Shown here: in pieces, positions 1 to 11,778 of the stretch
How positions within the stretch are numbered: the stretch's first letter is position 1
Layout: every line of letters begins with the position of its first letter
Assembly: GCF_030865425.1 (NCBI RefSeq)
Contig: NZ_JAVFCB010000012.1
Coordinates: forward strand, 1-64,000
Length of the DNA stretch: 64,000 bases
Reading direction: 5' to 3'
Source: Microbacterium capsulatum
GTDB lineage: Bacteria > Actinomycetota > Actinomycetes > Actinomycetales > Microbacteriaceae
Position numbers and translations under genes: made by a program
Notes under the pieces: generated by a model
Told to the model about the DNA's origin: nothing
What the model saw: only the letters and a program-made list of their open reading frames with translations
Databases searched by the model: none

Positions 1-45
1 TCAGGACATCGGTGACAGTTGGTGTCTCAGGACATCGGTGACAGT
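1..45. repeat. IS left end, tandem terminal repeats
   Basis: Two direct copies of TCAGGACATCGGTGACAGT lie at 1-19 and 27-45, 26 bp apart. The inner copy is preceded by TGTC. It also encodes the last codons and stop of the transposase, so the gene runs into its own terminal repeat. Confidence 0.8.
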
Positions 46-1256
46 GGGCGTCTTCTGGGGGCCGATCCTCGGGGTCTGCCGTTGCCGACGTAGCGGGTGC
101 CGGGTTGTGGCCAGGGGTGTTCGATGATGAGGGTGCCGCGCTCGTCGAAGATCATGATCAGGGCGGGGTTCCAGATCGCGTGGACTTGAGTGCCGGCGAA
201 CTCGTTCCCGAGTTGGAATGTGGTGCCGCGGATGCTGATGTCGCCGTGCGTGCGGACGATCCGGACGGCATCTCCAGTCGCCCCGGGATGGGTGGCAGCG
301 TCAGGGTCTGGCTCTGGCGCGGGAGCTTTCGGTGTCGCGTCCCAGGCCTGTTGCGGGGTGCTCCGACCGGGAAGCGCCTGGTGCGGGCGCTCGGTGTTGT
401 AGATCACGTCGAACCGGTCCACGAGATGTTGGAGTTCCTCGATCGTCCCGGCGAGGGGCTGCTTGTCCAACCATCGGAACAGGGTCTGGTGGAATCGCTC
501 GTTCTTGCCCTGGGTCATGGGGTGCCCGGGCTTCCCGGTGATCGCGACGACGCCGAGCGTGCTCACGTAGGCGACGAGCTGACTGACGATGCCGCGGCGG
601 TGCGGGTTCAATGCGGCACCGTTATCCGTGAGGAGCCGCTGCGGGACCCCATGCCGGGCGATCCCCTTCTCCATCACCGTGACCGCGCCCTTGCTCGTCT
701 CCGCCCTCGCGACATGCGACGCGACCGCGAGACGAGCATGATCATCGGTGAGCTGGAAGATCACGCAGGTCCGTCCGCCCGCGAGGACGTACTCGGTCGC
801 ATCGAGTTGCCAGCACGCGTTCGGAGCGGGATACACGAACCGTCGGAACGCGGACCGCGGCTTCTTCTTTGGCTCCACCCGGGCGACGCCCGCTTCGCGG
901 AAGATCCGTGCGAGTGAGGCGATCGACGGGGTCGTGAATCCCATCGATGTCATCTTGTCGTGCACGCTGATCGGCCCGTAGTCGAGCCCGGATCGCTCCA
1001 GCGCTGCCCGCACGTCCAGCGCGCTCCGCTTCACCTCCTCGCCGATCTTCGCCGGCGACGCGGACGGACGACGAGACTGCGGCTCCAGCACCGCCGCCGG
1101 GCCCTTCTCCCGCGCACGAGCGAGCAGCACATAGAACGTCTTCCGCGAGATCTCGTGCTCTCGACAAAACGACGTCACCGCCCCACGCGGAGCATCCGCA
1201 GGCCAACGAGAGATCGCGAGACGGACACGCGCATCAACAGGTTCATTCTTCGACAC
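27..1256 (-). CDS. IS481 family transposase
   Basis: DDE-type integrase-fold transposase of 409 residues, normal length for IS481. An N-terminal helix-turn-helix region (about residues 10-60) precedes an rve integrase core. The expected acidic residues are visible: D152 in WQLDATEY, D211 in LLTDNGA and E253 in GKNERFHQ. The C-terminal region (about 330-409) resembles the small beta domain of integrase-like transposases. The stop codon lies inside the inner left terminal repeat. The frame is intact, so the element could be active. It sits just beyond the 3' end of the large nuclease/helicase gene and does not interrupt it. Confidence 0.9.
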   Translation of the reverse strand: MSKNEPVDARVRLAISRWPADAPRGAVTSFCREHEISRKTFYVLLARAREKGPAAVLEPQSRRPSASPAKIGEEVKRSALDVRAALERSGLDYGPISVHDKMTSMGFTTPSIASLARIFREAGVARVEPKKKPRSAFRRFVYPAPNACWQLDATEYVLAGGRTCVIFQLTDDHARLAVASHVARAETSKGAVTVMEKGIARHGVPQRLLTDNGAALNPHRRGIVSQLVAYVSTLGVVAITGKPGHPMTQGKNERFHQTLFRWLDKQPLAGTIEELQHLVDRFDVIYNTERPHQALPGRSTPQQAWDATPKAPAPEPDPDAATHPGATGDAVRIVRTHGDISIRGTTFQLGNEFAGTQVHAIWNPALIMIFDERGTLIIEHPWPQPGTRYVGNGRPRGSAPRRRPLSPMS

Positions 1257-1299
1257 CGCTCAATCTGAGCCGAGAAGTGTCACCACCAAGACCCCCAGA

Positions 1300-1347
1300 A
1301 CTGTCACCGATGTCCTGATACAGAACCGTCACCGATGTCCTGAGACA
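1300..1347. repeat. IS right end, tandem terminal repeats
   Basis: The complement of the left-end repeat occurs twice, at 1300-1318 and 1325-1343 (one mismatch in the outer copy), 25 bp apart. Read inward, both copies start TGT-C/A-TCAGG. This mirrors the doubled repeat of the left end. Confidence 0.8.
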
Positions 1348-1468
1348 TAACAGCGGACAACTGCGCAGCCGATTCAGGAATCGACAGCGCGAGCGCGAAG
1401 GTCGAACCGGGAGGCCCGGCTGGGCCGCCGAACCGAGCGGTCGGCCGGCGGGTGGGAGGAGCCCGGCC

Positions 1469-4400
1469 TCAGCTCCGGGCGAGCACCGGCACGTACGCGG
1501 GCTCCTCGTCGCGGTCCGCACCCACGAGGTGGGCGAAGGCGCTGAGCCGCGCGACGCCCTCGGGCGTCCACGGCAGGTCGTCGAGCAGGGCCGGCGAGTG
1601 GATGAGGAACGCTGCGACCTTGGCGCGCGAGATCGCCACGTTGAGCCGGTTCTGCAGCAGCAGGAACTCCGGCCCGCGCGGGGCGTCCCGCCCGCTCGAC
1701 GCGGCGAGCGAGGTGATCGAGACGACGGCCTCCTTGCCCTGGAAGTTGTCCACCGTGCCTACCGCGACATCGCCGAGACCGACCGCGGCAAGTCCGTCGT
1801 GAATGAGCTGCTTCTGCGCGTTGTACGGCGCGACGACGATGACGTCCGCCGGCTCGAGCGGCCGCGCGGCCTCGTCCTGCATGCCGTCCACGTACTCCCG
1901 TCCGAGGAGGTCGCGCACGATCCGGACGACCTCCGCGGCCTCCTCGGGTGACTGCGTGGCGTTGCCGCGGTGTCGGATCGGGCGCACGTGCAGGCCCGGC
2001 TCGACGCCGTCGATCCGGCGCAGCTCCGACCCGTCCGCCGAGGCGAGCTGCCCCGCGTAGGCGAGGCGTGACACGGGTGCGGCGACCGCGGGGTGCATCC
2101 GCCAGGACCGTGCGAGGAAGGATCCGTGCGCCGGGTCGATGACCGCGCGATCGTGCATGACCCAGCCGAGCGCCGAGGTGTCGACGGGCTCAGGGTGCGC
2201 GCCCTGGCTCACCTGCGGCAGCTGCTGCGGATCCCCGAGCAGCAGCAGGTTCTTCGCCGCGGCCGCGACCGCGATCGTGGAGGCGAGGGAGAACTGCCCC
2301 GCCTCGTCGATCACGAGCAGGTCGAGCTCGCCGCGCTGCACGCGCCGGGTGTTGCTGAAGTCCCACGCCGTGCCGCCGACGACGCAGCCGCGACCGGCGG
2401 CCGTCTGCTCGGCGAAGTACGCGGCCATGCCGTCCTTGCGGATGGCGGTGAAGACCGGATCGGCGCCGTCCGGATCCTTCGGCGCCTTCGCCACCTGCGC
2501 GGCCGGCACACCGGCATCGACGACCCGGTCGAGGAGGTTCTCCACGATCGCGTGCGACTGCGCGACGACGCCGATGCGGTAGCCGTGCTCGTTCACGAGC
2601 CGCGCGATCACGTGCGACCCGGTGTACGTCTTGCCCGTTCCGGGCGGGCCCTGCACGGCGAGGTAGCTGCGGTCGAGGTCGAGCACGCCGCGCACGATGG
2701 CGTCGGCCGTGTCACCGTCGGCGACGGGGATCGGATCCCCGGACCGGGTGCGCGGCACGGCCCGCCGGAGGATGTCGGTGGCCGCGTCCTCGGGGAATGC
2801 CGGGGCGGCGGAGAGCACGGATCCGGCCCACTCCTCGATCGCGCCCTGCAGCGAGACCACCCGCGGGGGCGCGGCCGGGGTCAGCGCGAGCGGCAGCTCG
2901 TCCCAGGTCTGCCCGCCGATCGAGCGCTCGCGGATCCGGTAGCCGTCTTCGAGCACCTCGACGACCGCGACCTCGTGCGGCACGTGGATCACGCGCGAAG
3001 GGAACTCGCCGAAGAAGGGCGGCGGCGCGTCGTAGAGCGCGAACGGACCGCCGCCGACGCCGAGCGTGCTGCCGGGCGCGACCTCGCCGTGCAGGTCGAC
3101 GAGGCGGGACACCGTGCGGGCGCCCTCCTCCGTCCCCCAGTCCTCGGCGACGGCGGAGCGATCCGGATCCACCCGGAGCACGTCGCGGGTGGACTCCCAG
3201 AGCGTGACCGGCTCACGCAGCCGCTGGAAGTGCGAGAGCCAGAAGCTCTTCGCCTCCCGCGGGAAGTAGTCGATGGCAGCCGCCGCGACCCGGTGGGTCT
3301 GCCCGTCGCCGCCGTCGCCCTGCACGCGCTGGGCCTCGGCCTGCAGCGCGAGCGACAGCGGCGCCGGCTCATAGGCGCGGGTCTCCGGCTCGTCCGGCGG
3401 AGCGGGACGGACGCCGGCCTCGCGGGCGAGACCCACCAGCCAATCCCGCAGCCGTCGGGTGGAGACGCAGTCGTAGCGGTTGTAATCGGCGAGGTCGGCG
3501 AGGATCGCGTCGGCCTCGGCCGTGCGCCCGTCGGCGGCGAGCCCGCGCGCCTCGACGTAGCGGACGATCGAGTCGTCGCCCTTCTGCACGTCGCTCGTGC
3601 GCACCTCGGCGCCCATGTACAGCGGCTCGAGCTTCTTGATCGAGTACGAGCGCGAGCCGACCCGCACGGTGCGCAGCACGAGCGGGTACAGGTCGACGAA
3701 CACGCCGTCGCGCAGCAGCCGGTCGACCTCGGCCTCGCCGACGCCGTGCCGGGCCGCCATGTTCTGCAGATGCGAGGTCTCGTAGGGCGCGTAGTGGTAG
3801 ATGTGCATGTCGGGATGCGCGGCCCGGCGGGCGGTCACGAAGTCGAGGAAGTCGAGCAGCGCCTGCTTCTCGTCGGCGAAGGCGTGCGCCCAGAGCGCGG
3901 AGTACTGCTCGGCGTCGTCGACCCAGCCGAACAGGTAGTCGAGCCCCCAGGGCCGCCCCTCGCCGGGCTCGGTGTAGAGCGGATCGCCCTCGAAGTCGAA
4001 GAACAGGTCGCCGCGGCTCGGCCGCGGCATCAAGCCGACCGCGGCGGCGGAGACGACCTCGAACGGCGGGATCGCGGCAGCGTCCGTCGTCGCTGCGGCG
4101 GTCGCGGCTCCGAGCTGCAGCCGGGCCTGGGAGCGCAGCGTCTGGAAGGTCTCGGTGCTCATCCCCTCCGGCCCCTCCGCAGCGGCGGCGAGCTCGTCGA
4201 TCGTGTCGATCCCGGCCGCGCGGAGCTTCGCCCGCTGCACGGGCCGCATCCGTGCGACGAGCAGCAGGTCCCGGTGCGCCTCGACCTCGATCTCGCACGT
4301 CGCGCAGCGCCCGCACGCGACGATCTGCAGATCCCCGCGGTCGTCGCCCCAGGCGAGCGGCGCGCCGGAGGCGCCCAGATCGATCCGTCGGTCCGCGATG

Positions 4401-5053
4401 AGCGCGCGCAGCCGGGCCCGGCGCACGTGGAAGAGCGGCAGCAGGTCGCTGACGGCGTGCGTGCTCACGCTGCGATCGCCGAGGATCAGGTCGACCTCGT
4501 CGGAGCGCGGGATGCCGAGACGGTCGAGCTGGTCGACGTATGCCGCCAACTGCATGAGAGCCGTGACCCGGGCGCTGCGGGCGAGCTTGGTGTCCTGCAC
4601 GCGCCAGCGGCCGTCCGAGTCGCGCAGCAGGAAGTCGGCGAACCCGACGAACTCCGGCGTGGAGAAGGCCGCCTGGTAGATCACGGTGGCCTCCGACCGC
4701 AGCGCCCGCTCGGTGTCCGCGACCACCTCCGCGAGCGCCGCGGCGTCGGTCGACGAGACCTTCGGCAGCTCGACGACGCCTGGCCCACCCTCGTCTGCAC
4801 GTCCGTAGGTGGAGATGTAGTCCTGCAGCACGACCTGCTCGTGCACGTCGCCCATCGCGGCCGCGCGCGCGAGCGTCGCGTCCTCCGGATCCTCGACCGC
4901 CTCGACGCGGCCGAGCTTGGCGTCGAGCGCCCGCGCCCAGGCGAACTCGCACTCCGCCGCGAGCTTCAGGTCGGTCGCGCTCCAGATCACGGTCCGCTCC
5001 CCCGCGCCGGAGGCGACGGTCCGGTCGGATCCGGAGGGGGTGATCACGCGCAC
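1469..5053 (-). CDS. TM0106-type RecB-like nuclease / SF1 helicase
   Basis: Large protein (1194 aa) with three modules. Residues about 1-270 form a RecB-like PD-(D/E)xK nuclease with GFADFLL and VQDTK followed by a Cys cluster (CGRCATC, near 245). Residues about 345-535 form an RNase H-like exonuclease (LFFDFEGDP, then YNRYDCVSTRRL). Residues about 740-1180 form a DNA2/UPF1-like superfamily 1 helicase with Walker A GPPGTGKT near 800 and Walker B VIDEAGQ near 911. This order is that of the TM0106 family of predicted DNA-processing enzymes, presumably acting in repair or on foreign DNA; the exact role is unknown. The GTG start is chosen because AGGAG lies just upstream. It is a single gene with the IS element downstream. 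Confidence 0.85.
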   Translation of the reverse strand: MRVITPSGSDRTVASGAGERTVIWSATDLKLAAECEFAWARALDAKLGRVEAVEDPEDATLARAAAMGDVHEQVVLQDYISTYGRADEGGPGVVELPKVSSTDAAALAEVVADTERALRSEATVIYQAAFSTPEFVGFADFLLRDSDGRWRVQDTKLARSARVTALMQLAAYVDQLDRLGIPRSDEVDLILGDRSVSTHAVSDLLPLFHVRRARLRALIADRRIDLGASGAPLAWGDDRGDLQIVACGRCATCEIEVEAHRDLLLVARMRPVQRAKLRAAGIDTIDELAAAAEGPEGMSTETFQTLRSQARLQLGAATAAATTDAAAIPPFEVVSAAAVGLMPRPSRGDLFFDFEGDPLYTEPGEGRPWGLDYLFGWVDDAEQYSALWAHAFADEKQALLDFLDFVTARRAAHPDMHIYHYAPYETSHLQNMAARHGVGEAEVDRLLRDGVFVDLYPLVLRTVRVGSRSYSIKKLEPLYMGAEVRTSDVQKGDDSIVRYVEARGLAADGRTAEADAILADLADYNRYDCVSTRRLRDWLVGLAREAGVRPAPPDEPETRAYEPAPLSLALQAEAQRVQGDGGDGQTHRVAAAAIDYFPREAKSFWLSHFQRLREPVTLWESTRDVLRVDPDRSAVAEDWGTEEGARTVSRLVDLHGEVAPGSTLGVGGGPFALYDAPPPFFGEFPSRVIHVPHEVAVVEVLEDGYRIRERSIGGQTWDELPLALTPAAPPRVVSLQGAIEEWAGSVLSAAPAFPEDAATDILRRAVPRTRSGDPIPVADGDTADAIVRGVLDLDRSYLAVQGPPGTGKTYTGSHVIARLVNEHGYRIGVVAQSHAIVENLLDRVVDAGVPAAQVAKAPKDPDGADPVFTAIRKDGMAAYFAEQTAAGRGCVVGGTAWDFSNTRRVQRGELDLLVIDEAGQFSLASTIAVAAAAKNLLLLGDPQQLPQVSQGAHPEPVDTSALGWVMHDRAVIDPAHGSFLARSWRMHPAVAAPVSRLAYAGQLASADGSELRRIDGVEPGLHVRPIRHRGNATQSPEEAAEVVRIVRDLLGREYVDGMQDEAARPLEPADVIVVAPYNAQKQLIHDGLAAVGLGDVAVGTVDNFQGKEAVVSITSLAASSGRDAPRGPEFLLLQNRLNVAISRAKVAAFLIHSPALLDDLPWTPEGVARLSAFAHLVGADRDEEPAYVPVLARS

Positions 5054-5143
5054 GAGGGCTCCTGTCGTTCGGGCGACCGTTCAGGCCGTCGCTTCGACCC
5101 TAGACGGGGCGTCGGACATCGCCGCCCGAGCGCCGGGCGCGGC

Positions 5144-5962
5144 TCAGCGCCACCAGGTGTCGTCGGGCGTGACCGGCTGGCGGCGCTTGTGCGACGTGGC
5201 CAGGTACCGCGCCCCCAGCTGTTCGGCCACCTCGGCCGGGACAGCGCGCCCCTCGAGGAAGTCGTCGATCTGCTCGTAGGTCAGGCCGAGTTCGTCCTCG
5301 TCCGTGCGACCGGGGATGGCGTCGAGCAGGTCGGCCGTGGGGATCTTGTGCGCGAGCGCGTACGGGGCCTCGAGGTGCAGGAGCAGCGCGCGGCCCTGAC
5401 GCTTGCTGAGCCCGGCGAGCGGGGTCACATCGCACGCGCCGTCGCCGAACTTCGTGAAGAACCCGGTGACCGCCTCGGCGGCGTGGTCGGTTCCGATGAC
5501 GAGCATCCCGCGGTGCCCGGCGATCGCGTACTGCGTCACCATGCGCATCCGCGCCTTGATGTTGCCTCGGTTGAAGTCGGTGACCTCGCCGAGGCCGGCG
5601 GCCTCCAGATCCGCCTCGAGCCCGTCCACGCTGTGCTCGATGTTGATCTCGACGCTCTCATCCGCCCGGAGGAAGGCCATCGCCGCGGACGCGTCCTCGG
5701 CGTCGTGCTGCACCCGGTACGGCAGCCGCACGGCGATGAACACCGCCTCGCCGCCCTCGGCGCGCACCCGCTCGACGGCGAGCTGCGCGAGCCGCCCGGC
5801 CAGCGTCGAGTCCTGCCCGCCGGAGATCCCGAGCACGTACCCCTGGGCGCCGGTGTACCGCAGGTAGTCGGCGAGGAAGCCGACCCGACGGTCGATCTCG
5901 GCGACGGGGTCGATCTCGGGCCGCACGCCGAGCGCGGTGGCGATGTCCTGCTGCAGGGTCAT
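5144..5962 (-). CDS. nadE: ammonia-dependent NAD synthetase
   Basis: Cytosolic NAD+ synthase converting nicotinate adenine dinucleotide to NAD+ with ATP and ammonia. The protein is 272 aa, matching the short NH3-dependent form, with no glutaminase domain. The ATP-pyrophosphatase loop [10 protein letters not shown] is near residue 46, followed by the family motifs [22 protein letters not shown] and [10 protein letters not shown]. The open frame extends far upstream, but the ATG at 5962 is preceded by AAGGAGAA at good spacing and gives the family N-terminus. It is divergent from the nucleosidase gene. Confidence 0.95.
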   Translation of the reverse strand: MTLQQDIATALGVRPEIDPVAEIDRRVGFLADYLRYTGAQGYVLGISGGQDSTLAGRLAQLAVERVRAEGGEAVFIAVRLPYRVQHDAEDASAAMAFLRADESVEINIEHSVDGLEADLEAAGLGEVTDFNRGNIKARMRMVTQYAIAGHRGMLVIGTDHAAEAVTGFFTKFGDGACDVTPLAGLSKRQGRALLLHLEAPYALAHKIPTADLLDAIPGRTDEDELGLTYEQIDDFLEGRAVPAEVAEQLGARYLATSHKRRQPVTPDDTWWR

Positions 5963-6037
5963 GGTTCTCCTTCGGTGCCGGATCCAGTATCCGCCCCCGA
6001 TCGTTACGGGCATGTGAACGTGCGAGAGGATGGCGGG

Positions 6038-6595
6038 GTGAGACTCCTCGTCGCCGCTCTGGCCTCCGAACTGCAAGCCTTCCCCGAGACGCTCCCCGGC
6101 TTCGACCGGCTCGTGACCGGGCCCGGCAAGCTCAAGGCCGCGTACGGCCTGACCCGCGCGCTCGACGCGACCGCGTACGAGGAGGTCGTCGTCGTCGGCA
6201 CCGCGGGCGGCGTGGATCCGGATCTCCCCGGCGGCGTGTACGAGGTGACCGCCGCGATCCAGCACGACGTGCAGGACCTCGACGGCGTGATCGGCCAGCA
6301 CGTGTCGCTGCCGCCGCGTGTCGTGACCGGACGGGACGGCCTCGTCATCGCGACCGGCGACATCTTCGTGGACGACGCGGTGGCCGTCGAGCGGATCCGC
6401 GGCCTCGGCGGCGTGCTCGTCGACATGGAGACCTTCGCGTACGTCTGGGTCGCCGATCAGTTCGGCGTGCCGATCCGCGTGCTCCGGGCGATCTCCGACA
6501 CCGCGCAGGACGGCGCGACCACCGTCTGGGACGAGACCGTCGCCGCCTGCAGCGTGCAGCTGCGCGACCGGATCCGCGACGAGTACGGGGTCTGA
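6038..6595 (+). CDS. MTAN-like nucleosidase
   Basis: PNP/UDP phosphorylase superfamily protein, 185 aa, shorter than typical methylthioadenosine/S-adenosylhomocysteine nucleosidases (about 230 aa). The diagnostic C-terminal pair is present: VDMETFA (ribose/purine-binding Met-Glu) and [10 protein letters not shown] (catalytic Asp). It probably cleaves the glycosidic bond of a purine nucleoside in salvage or the methionine cycle; the substrate cannot be read from sequence. The GTG start at 6038 follows GAGGAT by exactly 6 nt, the leaderless pattern seen repeatedly in this window. Confidence 0.8.
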   Translation: MRLLVAALASELQAFPETLPGFDRLVTGPGKLKAAYGLTRALDATAYEEVVVVGTAGGVDPDLPGGVYEVTAAIQHDVQDLDGVIGQHVSLPPRVVTGRDGLVIATGDIFVDDAVAVERIRGLGGVLVDMETFAYVWVADQFGVPIRVLRAISDTAQDGATTVWDETVAACSVQLRDRIRDEYGV

Positions 6596-6665
6596 CGCGC
6601 GCCACCCGGCCCGCTCCGCTCGGCCCGCTTCGCCCGGCCCGCCTCCCCACCTTCGCTCCACCTTC

Positions 6666-6726
6666 GCTCGCTGGTCGCGACACGCCCTCATTCCGGCGGA
6701 ATGGCGACGATTCGCGACCAGCGAGC
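6666..6726. repeat. long inverted repeat (cruciform)
   Basis: GCTCGCTGGTCGCGA at 6666-6680 is matched by its exact complement at 6712-6726. A second palindrome, CATTCCGGCGGAATG, lies inside the loop at 6689-6703. It sits between the nucleosidase gene and the accD1 promoter. It may end transcription, but no T-run follows. The rest of the 6596-6807 gap holds only the accD1 promoter/operator. Confidence 0.6.
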
Positions 6727-6749
6727 AGATGGGGCGGCCCACCCGGGCG

Positions 6750-6778
6750 TGGACATTTCAGTTAACGCTCGCTAATCT
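6750..6778 (+). promoter_or_regulatory. accD1 promoter with TetR-type operator
   Basis: TGGACA at 6750-6755 and TAATCT at 6773-6778 are separated by 17 nt and form a plausible sigma-70 promoter. The spacer holds the pseudo-palindrome AGTTAACGCTCGCTAATC (6760-6777), which matches 12 of 18 positions of the site before the acyl-CoA dehydrogenase gene at 16214. A repressor bound here would block RNA polymerase. The TetR protein encoded at 15580-16158 is the obvious candidate. Confidence 0.6.
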
Positions 6779-6807
6779 AAACGGGAAGCCGCCCAAGGGA
6801 GGGTCCC

Positions 6808-8411
6808 GTGCCGATGTCATCCGCGCCGAGCGCGTCCGCGCCGACGTACCGGGAGCTCGTCGACGAGTTGCGCGTGCGCCGCGCCGAGGCCGCCCTGGGC
6901 GGACCCGAGAAGGCGCGGATCCGCCACACCGAGCGCGGCAAGCTGCTCGCCCGCGACCGGGTCGACCACCTGCTCGATCCGGGAAGCCCGTTCCTCGAGG
7001 TCGCACCGCTCGCCGGCTACGGGCTCTACGGCGGCGACGCGCCCTCCGCCGGGGTCGTCGCCGGGATCGGGCTCATCCACGGCCGGCACGTCATGGTGGT
7101 CGCGAACGACGCCACCGTCAAGGGCGGCACCTACTACCCGATCACGGTCAAGAAGCACCTCCGCGCGCAGGAGATCGCGGCGGAGAACCGGCTGCCCTGC
7201 GTGTACCTCGTCGACTCCGGCGGCGCGTTCCTGCCGATGCAGGACGAGGTCTTCCCCGACCGCGACCACTTCGGCCGGATCTTCTACAACCAGGCGCGGA
7301 TGTCCCGCGACGGGATCCCGCAGATCGCCGCGGTGCTCGGCTCCTCGACGGCGGGTGGCGCCTACGTCCCCGCGATGAGCGACGAGACCGTGATCGTGCG
7401 GAACCAGGGCACGATCTTCCTCGGCGGGCCGCCGCTCGTGAAGGCCGCGACGGGCGAGGTCGTCACCGCGGAGGAGCTCGGCGGCGGCGAGGTGCACACC
7501 CGCGTCTCGGGCGTCGCCGACCACCTCGCCGAGAACGACGAGCACGCGCTGCGGATCGTCCGCGACATCGTGGCGACCCTGCCGCCGTCGCCGCCGCTCG
7601 CGGATCCGCCCGCGGCCGTCACGGATCCGGATCCCGTCGATCTGTTGCAGGCCGTCCCCGTCGAGCTCACCGTCCCCTACAACGCCCGCGAGATCGTCCG
7701 CGCGATCGTCGACGGCGGAGACTTCACCGAGTTCAAGCCCGAGTACGGCACGACCCTCGTGACCGGGTTCGCGCGGATCCACGGCCACCGGGTCGGGATC
7801 ATCGCGAACAACGGCGTGCTGTTCGGGGAGTCCGCGCTCAAGGGCGCGCACTTCATCCAGCTCTGCGAGCAGCGCCGCACGCCGCTCCTGTTCCTGCAGA
7901 ACATCACCGGCTTCATGGTCGGCCGCGAGTACGAGGCGTCCGGCATCGCGAAGCACGGCGCGAAGATGGTGAACGCGGTCGCGACGACCTCGGTGCCGAA
8001 GCTCACGGTCGTCGTCGGCGGATCCTTCGGCGCCGGCACGTACTCGATGTGCGGCCGGGCGTACTCGCCGCGGTTCCTCTGGCTCTGGCCGGGCGCGCGC
8101 GTCTCGGTGATGGGCGGCCCGCAGGCCGCGTCGGTGCTGTCGACCGTGCGCCGCGACCAGATCGAGGCCGCCGGGGGGACCTGGTCGACCGAGGAGGAGG
8201 CCGAGTTCCAGGCCCCGATCCGCGCCGCCTACGAGGAGCAGGGCAGCCCGTACTACTCCACCGCGCGCCTGTGGGACGACGGGATCATCGAGCCCGGACA
8301 GACCCGCGACGTGCTCGGCCTCGCGCTCGACGTCGTCCTCCGCGCCCCCTCGACCGATACGCCAGCCACCAGCGCAGCGGCAAGCCGGCAATTCGGCGTC
8401 TTCCGGATGTG

Positions 8412-8412
<1 letters not shown>
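6808..8412 (+). CDS. accD1: acyl-CoA carboxylase beta subunit (methylcrotonyl-CoA type)
   Basis: Carboxyltransferase subunit, 534 aa, with the two crotonase-fold halves of the family. The stretches [20 protein letters not shown] and [16 protein letters not shown] are those of methylcrotonyl-CoA carboxylase beta rather than propionyl-CoA carboxylase. It should transfer CO2 from biotin to 3-methylcrotonyl-CoA in leucine breakdown, with the downstream alpha subunit. GTG 6808 and ATG 6814 are both possible starts behind AAGGGAGGG; the ATG has the better spacing. Its TGA overlaps the next start by one base (TGATG). First gene of a four-gene operon; in mycobacteria accD1-accA1-MaoC-citE are linked in the same way under a TetR repressor. 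Confidence 0.92.
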
Positions 8413-10414
<2,002 letters not shown>

Positions 10415-10418
<4 letters not shown>

Positions 10419-10900
10419 CCGAGAAGCGCATCGAGCAGCGCGGGCTCTACTTCGAGGAGTTCGAGGAGGGCGCGGTCTACCTGCACCGCCCCGGCCGCAC
10501 CGTCACCGAGGCCGACAACGTGCTCTTCACGACCCTCACCATGAACACGCAGGCCCTGCACCTGGACGCCGCGTGGAGCGCGGGCACCGAGTTCGGCGAA
10601 CGCCTCGTGAACAGCATGTTCACGCTCTCCACCCTCGTCGGGCTCTCCGTCGCGCAGCTCACGATGGGCACGATCGTCGCGAACCTCGGCTTCACCGAGA
10701 TCTCGTTCCCCGCCCCGGTCCGGGTCGGCGACACCCTCTACGCCGAGACGCGGATCGTGTCGAAACGGCTGTCGTCGTCGCGCCCGGGCCAGGGCATCGT
10801 GACGTTCGCGCACACCATGCGCAACCAGCGCGACGAGGTGGTCGCCCTCGCCACGCGGTCCACGCTCATGCAGTGCCTGCCGGCGGAGGATCCGCGATGA
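10415..10900 (+). CDS. MaoC-like enoyl-CoA hydratase
   Basis: Hot-dog fold hydratase of 161 aa. The N-terminal region [26 protein letters not shown] and the later [20 protein letters not shown] are typical of the MaoC protein beside accA1/citE in actinobacteria (Rv2499c type). The mycobacterial counterpart has been linked to itaconyl-CoA hydration and leucine breakdown; here that is inferred from order. GGAGGAGG lies 5 nt before the ATG, which overlaps the accA1 stop as ATGA. Confidence 0.85.
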
Positions 10901-11733
10901 CCGGCGCCGGGCCGTTCGACCGTCTCGGGGACCGTCGCCTCGCGGGCCCGGCCCTGCTCTTCTGCCCCGCCGACCGCGACGACCGGTACGAGAAGGCCCT
11001 CGCCGCCGCCGATTCCGTGATCCTCGACCTCGAGGACGCGGTCGCGCCCGCCGACAAGCCCGCCGCCCGCGCGCGCGTCGCCGCGTCGACCCTGGATCCG
11101 GGGCGCACGATCGTGCGCGTCAATCCGGCCGCCACGGCGGACCACGCGCTCGACCTCGCCGCCCTCGAAGGCACCGCCTACCGCACGGTCATGCTCGCCA
11201 AGGCCGAGGGCTCCGCCGACCTCGACGCCCTGCACGCCGCCGAGCACCGCGTGCTCGCCCTGTGCGAGACCGCGCGCGGGGTCGTCCGCGCCGAGGAGAT
11301 CGCCGCCCACCCCGCCGTGATCGGGCTCATGTGGGGCGCCGAGGACCTCGTCGCGAGCATGGCGGGCCGCTCGAGCAGGTTCGAGGACGGCCGGTACCGC
11401 GATGCCGCCCGGCATGCCCGCTCGCGCGTGCTGCTCGCGGCGAAGGCGTTCGGCAAGGCCGCGATCGACGCCGTGCACCTCGACATCGCCGACCTCGACG
11501 GGCTGCGCGCGGAGGCTTTCGACGCGGCCGCGAGCGGCTTCGACGCCACCGCGTGCATCCACCCGAGCCAGGTCGCCGTGATCCACGAGGGCTACGCGTC
11601 GACCCCGGCCGAGATCGAGTGGGCCGAGCGCGTGCTCGCCGCCGCCTCGACTCAGCCCGGCGTGTTCCGGTTCGAGGGTCGGATGGTCGACGAGCCCGTG
11701 CTCCGCCAGGCCCGCGCGATCCTCGGCCGGTAG
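10897..11733 (+). CDS. HpcH/HpaI/CitE-family CoA ester lyase
   Basis: TIM-barrel lyase, 278 aa. ALLFCPADRDDRYEKA, the metal-binding region VILDLEDAV and GLMWGAEDLVASMAG identify the CitE-like beta-hydroxyacyl-CoA lyase group. The mycobacterial neighbour-equivalent (Rv2498c) cleaves (R)-HMG-CoA and citramalyl-CoA, which fits the end of leucine or itaconate breakdown; transfer of that function is inference. Its ATG overlaps the MaoC stop (ATGA). Last gene of the operon; the next gene is convergent, with only 45 bp between that show no clear terminator. Confidence 0.88.
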   Translation: MTGAGPFDRLGDRRLAGPALLFCPADRDDRYEKALAAADSVILDLEDAVAPADKPAARARVAASTLDPGRTIVRVNPAATADHALDLAALEGTAYRTVMLAKAEGSADLDALHAAEHRVLALCETARGVVRAEEIAAHPAVIGLMWGAEDLVASMAGRSSRFEDGRYRDAARHARSRVLLAAKAFGKAAIDAVHLDIADLDGLRAEAFDAAASGFDATACIHPSQVAVIHEGYASTPAEIEWAERVLAAASTQPGVFRFEGRMVDEPVLRQARAILGR

Positions 11734-11778
11734 CCGCACCCCGACCCCGTGCGCCGGGTCCTGGCAGGTGTGGGCCGG

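Larger units (their letters stand above)
1..1347 (-). mobile_element. IS481-type insertion sequence
   Basis: A single transposase gene on the minus strand is bounded by inverted copies of TCAGGACATCGGTGACAGT. Each end carries two tandem copies: 1-19 and 27-45 on the left, and the complement at 1300-1318 and 1325-1343 on the right. The right outer copy starts with TGTCTCA read inward, the TGT end expected of IS481 elements, so the right boundary is about 1347. The left outer copy begins at base 1, so the true left tip may lie a few bases outside the window. No target duplication can be judged. GGATCC, frequent in the neighbouring genes, was not seen inside the element, in keeping with a foreign origin. 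Confidence 0.85.

Noticed and set aside
2093..6595. 1500-codon open frame opposite the nuclease/helicase and nadE
   Set aside because: It is a GC-rich antisense shadow; only its last 186 codons (from 6038) are a real gene.
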